NCBI RefSeq assembly: GCF_900964775.1
Contig: NC_041807.1
Location: 11,857,193 to 11,921,192 of the forward strand
Origin: Scleropages formosus
Taxonomy: Eukaryota; Chordata; Actinopteri; Osteoglossiformes; Osteoglossidae
Direction: 5' to 3'
Length of the DNA: 64,000 bases
Shown here: positions 13,501 through 24,517 of the stretch, in pieces
Numbering within the stretch: the first letter of the stretch is position 1
Layout: each line of letters opens with the position of its first letter
The notes under the pieces: generated by a model
Told to the model about the DNA's origin: nothing
What the model saw: only the letters and a program-made list of their open reading frames with translations
The model's database searches: none
Made by a program: the position numbers and the translations under genes

Positions 13501-16182
13501 CTGTTCAAGTACAGCATGTCCTACTAGTTCATATGGTGGAATATGACAAACAGACTGTACTCTAGCATACACACTCTATCACTCACACAGTATGGGTGAA
13601 CCTTAACAGCATGTCTTTGAACTGTGGGAGGAAACCCACGCAGACACAGGAAGAGCACACAAACTCCATACCAACTGAGCAGGGATCGAACCCACATCCT
13701 CTCACACCACCCAGGCGCTGTGAGACAGCAGTGCTACTTGCTGTGCCACTGTGCCACCCCAATGTGATGCGATGCACTGTCTGTACTCCAATCAGTCAAA
13801 ACATTAAAACCATCTGCCTAATATTGTGTACGTCTCCCCCATGCCGCCAAAACAGCTCTGACCCGTTGAGGCACGGACTCCACAAGACCTCTGAAGGTGT
13901 CCTGTGGTATCTGGCACCAAGACGTTAGCAGCAGATCCTTTAAGTCCTGTAAGTTCTGCGGTGGGGCCTCCATGGATTGGACTTGTTTTTCCAGCACATC
14001 CCACAGATGCTGGATTGGATTGAGATCTGGGGAATTTGAAGGGCAAGTCAACACCTCGAACTCTTTGTCATGTTCCTCAAACCATTCCTGAACGATTTTT
14101 GCAGTGTTGCAGGGTGCATTATCCTGCTGAAAGAGGCCACTGCCATCAGGGAATATTGTTGCCATGAAGGGGTGTATGTGGTCTGCAACAATCATTAGGT
14201 AGGTAGTATGTGTCAAAGTAACATCCACATGAATACCAAGACCCAAGGTTTCCCAACAGAACATTGGCCAGAGCATCACACTGCCTCCGCCGTCTTGCCT
14301 TCTTCCCATAGTGCATCCTGCTGCTATCTCTTCCCCAGGTAAACAACACACACACACCCAGCTGTCCACATGATCTAAAAGAAAATGTGATTCATCAGAC
14401 CAGGCTGCCTTCTTCCATTGCTCCATGGTCCACTTCTGATGCTCACGTGCCTATTGTAGGCGCTTTCAGCAAAGGACAGGGGTCAGTGTGGGCACTCTGA
14501 CTAGTCTGCGGCTATGCAGCCAGCTGCCGTACACTATGTGTTCTGACACATGTCTATCATGGTCAGCATTAAGGTTCTCAGCAATTTGTGCTACAGTATC
14601 TCTTCTGTGGGATCGGACCAGATAGGTTAGCCTTCGCTCCCCACGCTCATCAGTGAGCCTTGGGTGTCCATGACCCTGTTGCCGATTAACCTACCTTGGA
14701 CCACTTTTGGTACGTACTAACCACCGCATACCGGGAACACCAGACCTGCCATTTTGGAGATGCTCTGACCCAGTCGTTTAGCCATCACAATTTGGCCCTT
14801 GTCAAAGTCGCTCAGATCCTTACGCCTGTCCATTTTTTCTGCATCCAACACATGAAATTCAAGAAGTGACTGTTCACTTGCTACCTAATATATCCCACCC
14901 CTTGACAGGTGCCATTATAACAAAATAATCGTTATTCACTTCACTTTTCAGTCATTTTAATGTTGGGGCCGATCGGTGTATTCTTCTCTGAGATGTACGT
15001 TGCTGTGGAGAAAAAGCACCTGCTAAATGAATTAATGCAAAGGTACATGTGTCAAAACAGGCAGGAAAGCTACAGTCGAAACACAGTGAGTGTGATGGGA
15101 CAACTGCAGCACAGTGAATACACACTGGGGATGTCACGCACCGCTTGTGTTGAAGGGACCATGAAGAAGCTCAGTCAGAGTGCTAATTTCAGGAAGGATG
15201 TCCAAGACTGGTTTCTCAGGGAGCAAGGGGTTTATCTTAGCCGCTTTGTGTCCATGCACCCTGTAGGCATCCACCAGCCGTGCCAGTCCGTGATCTGTCA
15301 CATAACAACATAATACAGTATGTCCTGACATGTTACACATTTCACAGTGATCGCACCTCCTCATGAACATGCATGAACATGCCAACCGTCACATGTCCGA
15401 TGACTGAAATCCATGTGAAAAAAAGTGACACATTCAAACTCCCAATAGCCTAGGAGTGGATTTTTTTTTTAAACTGAGGTTTTCACATATACTTTAAATA
15501 GAACTGGTTATTGGCATTTTACTCAGTTTATAAAGTCAGACTGGTCCAAAAGAATACGTGTATGCCGACCCTGTCGGTTAGAACGAAATCCTTTTATTTC
15601 TGTAGAACCCAGTCTCCTACTTGTAATGTAAATGTTCATATATCGCAAAAAAATAATTAATAAAAAGAAAAATAATTATCTAGGAAGGTGATCAGAAATG
15701 GTGGCTATTATTCGAATAAAGTTATGCAGCTACTCGTGTGATGAACATTGGATCATATGGTGGAAAGAAACAAACTAACTGTACTTGAATCACGCGTCAG
15801 CATCTAATTCTCCTGAGATGCACATCATTTGGAAGCGTCTGACGATGGGGGGGCACGCGCCCAGGGCAGGACGCCAGTCGGACAGTCCGCTGAACCCCAG
15901 CGGGGCTCGAGCCCCAGACCCGCCAACTCCAACCCCCCGATGCTAAATGAATAAATGTAAATGTACTTGACTGTTTACACGTTGGAGGATTCTCTCACCT
16001 TGATTAAGGGAGGATTTCAGGCTGGTCTTATCCCACTGTTGCGCATGATTTTCGGCCTCTGAGGGTTTGTACCCGTAGACACCCTTCTGGCTGTGGTACG
16101 AGGCGCTCAGCACAGATCCCGTGCTTCTCAGCCACGGCTTGCCGGGTATGCACATCCTCGTAAGGATGACGAGCGCTGACAT
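7598..16182 (-). CDS. dhtkd1: DHTKD1, 2-oxoadipate dehydrogenase E1
   Basis: Seventeen coding exons on the minus strand: 16182-15999, 15294-15142, 13230-13019, 12849-12655, 12290-12021, 11553-11382, 11246-11048, 10927-10621, 10456-10372, 10273-10134, 9986-9836, 9513-9407, 9255-9091, 8953-8871, 8786-8620, 7875-7790 and 7699-7598. All phases agree, giving 2778 nt and 925 residues (human about 919). The enzyme is the thiamine-diphosphate E1 of the mitochondrial complex that converts 2-oxoadipate to glutaryl-CoA in lysine, hydroxylysine and tryptophan breakdown. Visible motifs are HRGR near residue 232, the cofactor-binding GDASFSGQG near 341 with NNQ about 30 residues on, and [12 protein letters not shown] in exon 7. 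The N-terminus is basic and hydroxylated with no acidic residues, as for a mitochondrial targeting peptide. Intron 2 carries a Tc1 element and a SINE; intron 15 carries two short Tc1 derivatives. Confidence 0.96.
7972..8372 (+). mobile_element. Internally deleted Tc1-like element
   Basis: About 400 bases with Tc1-type inverted ends. The left end begins tagtgtattcagaaagtatt; the right end closes with ttctgaatactttatgaatg cactgta. Between them is a remnant of the transposase C-terminus ([10 protein letters not shown]-like) followed by the usual AT-rich 3' region. Most of the coding region is missing, so it is non-autonomous. It sits in DHTKD1 intron 15. Confidence 0.75.
8378..8514 (+). mobile_element. 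Tc1-like terminal fragment
   Basis: The end gggggtaaatacttttacagggcactgta (positions 8486-8514) matches the terminus of a second common fish Tc1 subfamily. Only this end is recognisable. It lies directly beside the deleted element at 7972-8372, so two insertions were clustered here. Confidence 0.5.
13556..13768 (-). repeat. SINE family C copy (tRNA-derived)
   Basis: Read on the minus strand this has a tRNA-like head (ggcacagcaagtagc, then ggttcgatccctgctcag), followed by the conserved block with gtgggtttcctcccacag and caaagacatgctg. It lacks the L2 tail seen in full copies. It directly abuts the Tc1 element at 13783 in DHTKD1 intron 2. Confidence 0.75.
13783..14980 (-). mobile_element. Tc1-like transposon, inactive
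   Basis: An element of about 1.2 kb bounded by TA at both ends, with near-matching inverted termini (tactccaatcagtcaaaacattaaaac on the left, and a right end closing gatcggtgta). It lies in DHTKD1 intron 2. The minus-strand transposase keeps a 200-codon open C-terminal half (14426-13818) with [16 protein letters not shown] and [12 protein letters not shown]. The N-terminal start survives near 14830 ([16 protein letters not shown]) but the frame between is broken. The third catalytic residue, normally E in NPIEHLW, is Q here, so the enzyme would be dead even if expressed. Confidence 0.9.
14984..15046 (+). repeat. SINE/LINE L2-type tail fragment
   Basis: Contains gagatgtacgttgctgtgga then cacctgctaaatgaattaatg, the 3' tail of the A and C SINE families, directly after the Tc1 right end. 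The Tc1 copy may have landed in an older repeat. Confidence 0.55.
15845..15962 (-). repeat. SINE family B fragment plus L2-type tail
   Basis: Positions 15845-15937 are part of the GC-rich SINE family B on the minus strand (ctcgagccccagacccgcc, gacgccagtc). They are fused to a 24-base plus-strand L2-type tail (gctaaatgaataaatgtaaatg). In DHTKD1 intron 1. Confidence 0.6.
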
Positions 16183-16812
16183 ATTTGTTTGCTAAAAATC
16201 GCCACGAAACACACGCGATGTTATGACCTACACAAACGGTTACCCATGCTCCCAGAGAACGGTAGGAGTGGCTCGCTCCCCCGACGCTATTGGTCGCATG
16301 AATAGGGACTGATTGTTGCGAAGGTCCACGATAAATGTCACTAATACTATGGCGAAACTCGTGCGGCTGGCTATGATTTCGACTGCGAAGGGAAAATGAT
16401 GACCTGTAACCTGTCGTTTCGTTTTTTTACATGTTAGTTTAATATTCAAACATATTTACGATTTATTATTATCGTCTTTCACCATCGACATGCCACGCAA
16501 TGCCTTGTTTCTGCGTGAGCCATACCAAAGTACCTTTACATATCAAGTTCACTGTATTTATCAATAAATTATGAAATTTTACAAGATGTCAACATTTTAT
16601 TCAACTGAATGTAACAGCGCTCTCAATTTGTGATGCGTTGCCACTGAGTTCTTCTTTATGTTCCTACAGTAAAATCTGTGTTTATTTACGTACAGACCAC
16701 AATGAGTGAAAAAATTATTCTCGGACTTGAGTGCTGTACATTGTTTTGCTTCATTAGATTTAGTTATTTTTAGACTGACAGAAAAAAATGATGCTGGCGA
16801 ATTTTTTTGCAG

Positions 16813-16921
16813 GTATTTAGCTCAGGCACCTCTCGGGCCACCACAGCGCGATGGTCCTTCGGCAACGGGAAGGGTCTTTTTCCTACCAAACAAACCCGAT
16901 GTTTATGTTGACAAAATGAAG
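16813..16921 (+). other. Orphan exon-like open block
   Basis: A 109-base stretch open in one frame, preceded by a T-rich tract and CAG and followed by AAG|GTAATG, so it has both splice signals. It encodes YLAQAPLGPPQRDGP, then VFFLPNKPDVYVDKMK. I do not recognise the protein. It could be an alternative or 5'-UTR exon of UPF2, the edge of an unknown gene, or chance. Confidence 0.3.
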
Positions 16922-17990
16922 GTAATGGGAGTTCGGATCATATTCATTTTTTAAATGTTAATTTCAGAATAAAATTAATACAATTTGCAATATATACATG
17001 GCTGTTTAAATGCTAATCTGCATTCTAATCTTTTAAACGCCCGTTATTAATTTACTTTGCTAAACCGTTCACACATCACGCAGTCACGCTAGCCTAGGCC
17101 TGGCGCGGAATATATAATAATTTTTGTTTTTTTTCCTCTTTAGCAATTCCTCATCCATTTAGACAGTGAATGTGTGTAGTTGTTTAACATATGTTAATTC
17201 ATAGCGAACAGTTTAGGCACGCCTTGCTTTAGCGAAAGGCTTACTGGATAATCTAACTACTAGCCTAGGCCTAAAGCTTGTTGCTTTTCCAGTCGTGTCA
17301 TCATCATTTTCTTTGCTGGAGACTGGTACTGGGTGATGTTTTTCTGTTGTAGGTACAGTACGGCTATCCTGTTATTCTTAGTCTGACCAAGATTTCCAGC
17401 TCATAACCCCTAGTCTAGATTAAAAAAGAGGTCTGTTCGAAAAGAATCTTGCTCCGAGGCTGGGAACGAGTGAGAAGAGCTCAACTAAATAAACTGTAAC
17501 ACATTTCCTCTTGACTGCTCTGCAGTGGGCACGCGAACGTCCTCTCCGCGTGCAGCCTCGCGATCGCGTCTCGCGCGCCACTTTATCGGTGGCGTTTGGA
17601 GAAGGACGCGGCCAGTTTACCTTACTTTAATCTGATGATACATGTCCCATTTGAATACATTTTGTAATTATTTAAATTTTTTTTTCCCTTTTCCCAGTAT
17701 ACAGATGTTATTTTGTTTTTATTTTTTACTGCTGTATGTTTAAACTTCTGTCTAGCTGTTGTTTTAGAGCCAGAAATGTGAACACCAGGTAACTCATTAA
17801 AGACCAGCAGTAACATTTTACTTTGTTTCTCACAAACTGTTACACCCTGGGTACTTACGCACATGTTTTGAGGTGTTTATGTATCTTTGTTAGTAGCGTA
17901 CTAAAATAGCACTGTAAGAATATTTCCTCAGAAGTTCATTCTGATACATTCATACTAGTTCAGTGTTTTCTGGAGAAATTTTATTTTTTA

Positions 17991-18165
17991 GGGCAGCAGG
18001 TGATGTAGTGGTTAGAGCTGCTGCTTTGAACTCCCAAGGATGCAGGTTTAAATCCCATTCTTGTAGTGGTAACCTTGAAAAATTCCCAATAAAAATTACC
18101 CTGATGTATTAATGGGTAAAACTTTGTAAATTGCTTTGGTCAAGTGTCTGCTGAACAAATTTATT
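17991..18165 (+). repeat. SINE family A copy
   Basis: tRNA-like head (gtggttagagctgctgc, gcaggtttaaatccc), middle block, and an L2-type tail around ttgctttggtcaagtgtctgctg. It ends about 35 bases before the UPF2 start codon exon, so its tail supplies part of that intron's 3' end. Confidence 0.7.
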
Positions 18166-18201
18166 TCTTGGTAACAGTTGTGGACCTTTCCCCCCCACAG
18201 T

Positions 18202-21200
18202 ATGCCTGCTGAATGCAAGAAGCTAATTAACATGGAGGATAAAGAGGCATTCAGCAACAAGGAAAAGGAGAAGGAGAGAGACATAGAAAGGCGACCGGCC
18301 TCTTCCCGGGAAAAAGGAAAGGAAGAGGCGAAGGTGAGCGGAAAGAAAGACAGCAGCAAAGCAGCTGAGGAGAAGAAGCGGAGGCTGGAGGAAGAGAAGA
18401 GGAAGAAGGAGGAGAAAGAGCGCAAGAAAAAGGAGGAGGAGAAAGTGAAAGCAGAAGAAGAGCAAAAAAAAAAGGAGGAGGAGGAGGAGGTAGAGAAGAA
18501 GATGCAGGAGGAGGAAGAGAAGAGGCAGCGTGAGGAAGAGGCAGCACGACTCAAGTAATGGAGGGGCCTTTTTACATTTACATTTATTCACTTAGACGTT
18601 TTTCTACAAAGCGACTTACGACGAATACTATGTAGTTCTACTAGCCCGCACACCTTATTCACCAAGGTGACTTACATTGCTGGATGCACTACTTACAATG
18701 GGTCACTCATCCATACATCAGTAAAACACACTGTCTGTGTCACTCGCACACTATGGGGGAACCTGAACAGCATGTCTTTGGACTGTGGGAGGAAACCGGA
18801 GCACCCAGAGGAAACCTACGCAGACACGGGCAAAACATGCAAACTCCACACAGACTGAGCGGGGAGTGAACCCACGTTCTCTCACACAACGCAGGCACTG
18901 TGAGACAGTAGCGCTACTGGCACAGCGAGTAGCATTGACCTTCTCCTGTGTTTTCATGTCCTTGTTCTCTCTTACATTGTTTTCTTCTTAAGTCTTGTTT
19001 TAAGTGATGTAATGGAAGTTTACCATCCCTACAGGAGTTTGAACATGTTAACTTCATGTCTCAAAGCCAGGAGTGCACGAGTCGTCATCTGGTGTTTTAC
19101 ACTCTGCGCCTGAATTTCTTACATCTACTCTTGCAGGGAGAAGGAGGAGGGCCACCAGCTCCACCAGGAGGCTTGGGAACGGCACCAGTTACGCAAGGAT
19201 CTGCGCAACAAGAACCAGAATGCACAGGAGGGCCGCCCTGAGGAAGCCTTCTTTAGCCGACTGGACTCTAGCTTGAAGAAGAACACGGCCTTCGTCAAGA
19301 AGTTGAGGACCCTGACAGAGCAGCAGCGTGACTCACTCTCCCATGACTTTGCCTCACTCAACCTCAGCAAGTACATTGCTGAAGCTGTGGGATCCGTGGT
19401 GGAAGCAAAGCTAAAAATCTCTGATGTAGGCTGTGCCGTGCACATGTGTTCCCTTTTCCATCAGCGATATGCCGACTTCGCCCCACTTCTGCTGCAGGCC
19501 TGGAAGAAGCACTTTGAGGCACGCAAGGAGGAGAAGACGCCCAATGTGAGCAAGCTGCGCACTGACCTGCGCTTCATCGCTGAGCTCACCATTGTGGGCA
19601 TCTTCACTGACAAGGAAGGCCTGTCACTTATTTATGAGCAGCTGAAGAACATCATCAACACAGACCGTGAGGCACACACACATGTCTCAGTGGTCATCAG
19701 CTTTTGTAAGCATTGTGGGGATGACATTGCTGGCTTGGTGCCACGCAGAGTTAAGCTGGCAGCAGAGAAGTTGAACCTGGTCTTTCCCCCAAGTGAGATT
19801 ATCAGTGCAGAGAAGCAGCAGCCCTTCCAGAACCTGCTAAGGGAGTACTTCACCTCCCTTACGAAGCACTTGAAGAAGGACCATCGTGAGCTGCAGAACA
19901 TTGAAAGGCAGAACCGGTGAGGCTAGCAGGGTTGTGGGAGAGGCTAAATCTGGCTAAATTTGGAATAGGCTAAATTTGCACTTGTAGGAGGTGCCTTAAA
20001 GTGAGAAAAAATGAGTTCAGGAATATGCTGAGAATGAAGTGGAACCTCTTGGTCACATTGTACCTGGCCACCAAGAATCAAATCATCCTTCTTGTCAGAT
20101 TTCAGTTAAATAGCCACATCACCTTTACATTTTCAGACGTATTCTACATTCCAAGGGGGAGCTGAGCGAAGATCGACACAAACAGTATGAAGAGTTTGCC
20201 ACCTCGTACCAGAAGTTACTGGCTAACACACAATCCCTAGCAGACCTTCTTGATGAAAATATGCCAGAACTTCCTCAGGACAAGACCGTGCAAGAAGGTG
20301 AAGCATTTAACATTCTTGTGAATCATATCACAACAGGTTCAGATTGTTAAACGTTGCTTTCATTTAAAATGGTTGCTGTCCTCACTTTCACTATGCATAG
20401 CTATATATAAGTAAGCATTGTATTTGAGTATTAACCATATTTATGGTGTTCCTGTGATGCAGACACTTTAATGGCTTTCCTCTGTTACAGAACATGGCCC
20501 TGGCATTGACATTTTCACACCTGGAAAGCCAGGGGAGTATGAAATGGAGGGAGGAATATGGGAAGATGAGGATGCACGCAACTTCTACGAGAATTTGGTG
20601 GACCTAAAGGCGTTTGTCCCTGCTATCCTGTTCAAAGACAATGAGAGGAACAGTCAGAGTCGAGACAAGGAAGAGGCAAAAGGTACAATGGCTAGCACCC
20701 TGCTCTGTCTGCAGCTTAGGCTGGAGGCCTTTGAGTTGTTAGTGTAGTAGATTTATTTTCAAATTATGATTTGGACGATTCATTAGTATGGTATGGCCCA
20801 CAGATCCTAAGGATGGGAAGGAGACAAAGGAAGTGTTGGGCCCAGGCACAGATGAGCTTGAGCTGGATCTGGAGGCTCTTGACATTGCAGATGACACTTT
20901 GGAGATGGAGGCAGGTGATGAAGTTGAGAGTGATGAACTGGCAAAGAAACTCCTGGATGAACAAGGTGACTGCGATTGTTACAATGACCAGTAGCCAGTT
21001 TTTGTTTCTTTAATTTCTTCTACCACCCACAAGGAACTGGCTAGCCTGATTGTGCTGAACATTCAATAAGTTGTCATTTTTTTGGATATATTTATCAGAA
21101 ATGGGTCTTTTTTTTTTTTTTTTCCCCTTTCCCCCCCTACTGAGCAGTTGTAATGTGACTCTGAGAAGTTTTACCATGCTTTGACCTAGGAATTAATATT

Positions 21201-24200
21201 TGTATAGCAGTGTGTAGTTTAACTTAAGGTGATGAAGAGCATTGTCTTCTAAGGCTTTGGTTACTGTCAAGCATAGGGGAAGGAGGGAAAGGAGCAGAAC
21301 ATTCTTATCTTATAAACATGTGGTAGGGCATGGAAACAGGTCTTCAGTAATTATAGAACAGGATAAGAACTGAAAGTGTACCACCATGTAAATAAAGTAT
21401 CACGTTCCTGTGTGTTCTCATGGCTGTTTGCAGAACAAGAAGATGAGGAGGCAAGCACAGGGTCCCACCTGAAGCTCATTGTGGATGCCTTCATCCAGCA
21501 GCTACCCAACTGTGTCAACAGAGACCTGATAGACAAGGCAAGGGGCTAGGGCTGATTTTTGACATTCCTCCCAGCTCATATCTTTTACTTTTGGTTAAAA
21601 TTTACTTATGTGTTTATTTAGAATCTTGGAAGTGTTAAGCTATTGACAGTGATTTACTGATTTATACACTTTATTGTAATTTACACTGAAGCAGTTTAGG
21701 GTAAGTACCTTTGTTAGAAATACCACAGCAAGAAGGGATTCAAACCTGGGTCCTTGAAGCATAAGGAGGTAGTCCTAACACTACACCCCATGCTACTGCC
21801 TTCAGGTGTTGAATTGGTTCTTGCCCTGATCTAAAATGACTCTAAGGCATTTCATATTTTTGATCTTTACACAGCTGTGTGTAATGGTTAAAGCTGGATG
21901 CAATAAATTATATTTCTAACATTGGGCTGACAGCATCATGTAGAGTGTTGGATAAAAGAAAGATTACTCATCTTTTAAGGGAAAAGACTTTTTGCTATCT
22001 TATTTTCAGGCTGCAATGGATTTCTGCATGAACATGAACACAAAGTCTAACAGGAGGAAACTTGTGCGAGCACTCTTCACTGTCCCAAGACAACGGTATC
22101 AACAAGATTCTACCAGTATCTGGCATTCTGTCTAGTTGTTGTTAGTTAAGGGTAGAATAGATTTGTTTCCCAGCCGCCGTCCTAACAAATTGCTATTTTT
22201 GCAAGCAGTTGAACTGCATCTGTTCTGTTGACAACTGTTTGGGCTAATAAATTAAGGGTTCAGTTGGGGAAAAAACAGAATACATGAAGGTTTGCCAGGA
22301 TGAAGGTTTGGGAGCTGCTGATCAAGGGTGGTCTTAAGGCAGCTTATGTCACCAAAGCAGGTGTAGCTTTTGTAATGGTGTTTATTTGGATGTTTAGTAG
22401 GTCTGTTGTATAAGTGTTTTGATTATCTGTGTGTCATTGTGTTAGTGTGTGTTTGGGCTCTGTTTGGATGTATTACTTATGGATGTGTTCTTTAACCTGG
22501 CAGACTGGACCTGCTCCCCTTCTATGCCCGGCTGGTAGCCACATTGCACCCATGTATGTCTGACGTGGCAGAAGACCTGTGCTCAATGCTGAAAGGCGAC
22601 TTCAGGTTCCATGTGCGTTCCTTAGTGCCTGAGGCACCGGTGCCTCTGCCAAAGGCTTTTGAAATGGATTGGGGTTACAGTAATCTGTAATGTTCCTGAG
22701 CAAATGAAGACAAGCACCAACTTGTATAATGATTAAATGGATATATTACACTCTTGGTAGCCTTGTTTTGCCATTCAGTGTATTGCAGCTATCAGTAAAG
22801 AAGTCCAGTTTTGTTAATTTTATACACTTGAATTTTTAATGTCTCGCTACAGATAAGGAAGAAAGACCAGATCAACATTGAAACAAAAAACAAAACTGTG
22901 AGATTCATTGGAGAACTTGCCAAATTCAAGATGTTCTCTAAAACGGATACTCTGCATTGTCTGAAGGTGACTTTTTATAGTCTGTTTATGGCCAGCACAG
23001 TGACTTTAAAAATTATGTTTGGTTTTGTGTATTCAGGGAAGCTAAAAGTAGTATGAGTGATGTACTAACATTAATGCAGACATTGATTTTGGAGTCGGCA
23101 GTGTCTGTGTATCCTTTCTGTCCTCTAGATGTTGCTGTCAGACTTTTCTCATCACCATATTGAGATGGCCTGCACGCTGCTGGAAACCTGTGGCCGGTTC
23201 CTCTTCAGGTCACCAGACTCACACTTGCGCACTAGTGTGCTCTTGGTCAGTTTTGCTGAGTTAAACCAGCCTTCACTTGGTCAGATGAATATGTAATGCC
23301 TCAGTTCTGCTGTGTCATGAATTTTTATTGTTCTATAGCTGTATTTCATCTTCCTCTGGGCTTTGGTTCTGCCATGGTTCACAGTTACTAGTTTAGTGTC
23401 TTTATGAAATGGGTATGTTCAAAATTATTTGATTGACTGGTACTGCTACACCTTTAAGTACATATTTAACCTGAATAGCCTTAGTAAATATTTGTCTGAA
23501 ATTAAGGCTTATTTTAAGGTCTTTGAATAATAGAAGTAATGTACAAATATTTGTAGTTGGATTATTGTAAAAGTTTGGTCAGTTCTATTTTAAAGAATGT
23601 TTTAATTACGTACAGTTTTGTGAGTGCTATTGGGGAGTACTGACTTAATCACAGTTCAAATTCACACCACATATTTGTAAGCATTTAGTGTTGTGTAACT
23701 ATTTTGCAGTTAAACATGGATTGCCAGAGTCATAGGAGTGTAAGGAAGTGTTTTGCTGGTCAAAGGATTCTTGGATATCATAAAAGGAAGGCTATAACTC
23801 TAGAAAATAGGTTGTGTTTTAAAGTGATCTCTTTAAAGGAATGATTGAACAAAGTCTCTTAAATTGCACATTCTTTGATTATTTTCATGTGCTTTATTTA
23901 CAATAGATTACATTTGTGGGAGGTTTTGCACCATCATCGAATTTTGGGTATAGAGTGATTGTTTAGTAGGTGATAACCATATTCAATGGTCTCTGCTCAA
24001 ACCCCATTTTTCTTTCATATTGGTTATGCGAATTACCACAGCGCAATGTTCTGTAGGAGCATTACTATCCCGTAATTGTATGAATGATTAATAAGCCTTC
24101 TTATATTCTTAAAGTTGATTACATGTTTGCATAGTGTCTCTGATTTTGTGAATGAAGAATGAATGGGTGACTGAAGGAGGAGCTTTGCCATCTTTCAGGA

Positions 24201-24484
24201 CCAAATGATGCGGAAGAAACAGGCAATGCACCTGGATGCACGCTATGTGACCATGGTAGAAAATGCCTACTATTACTGTAACCCCCCTCCAGTGGAGAAG
24301 GCTGTCAGGAAAAGGAGGCCACCCTTGCAGGAGTACATCCGTAAACTCCTCTACAAAGACCTCTCCAAGGTCACCACCGAGAAGGTATGCATGTTGGTGT
24401 CATGGACATTGTAAGAACCTTCTGAATGATTGTCATTTTTTTTTCTGTAGAATAAAGAACTAATGATACAAAGTTTTTGTTCCT

Positions 24485-24517
<33 letters not shown>

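Larger units (their letters stand above)
16183..18200. promoter_or_regulatory. DHTKD1-UPF2 head-to-head intergenic region
   Basis: About 2 kb separates the DHTKD1 and UPF2 start codons, which point away from each other. A CpG-dense segment at about 17520-17600 is the likely UPF2 promoter with a non-coding first exon; the DHTKD1 promoter is probably near 16185-16330. The region also holds the exon-like block at 16813-16921 and a SINE at 17991. The UPF2 coding exon begins one base before its ATG, after a strong polypyrimidine tract, so its upstream exon must be non-coding. Confidence 0.55.

Noticed and set aside
18096-18591. Long minus-strand open frames (up to 152 codons) opposite the first UPF2 coding exon
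   Set aside because: They are the complement of Lys/Glu-rich codons and read as Ser/Leu/Phe runs; the plus-strand gene explains them.
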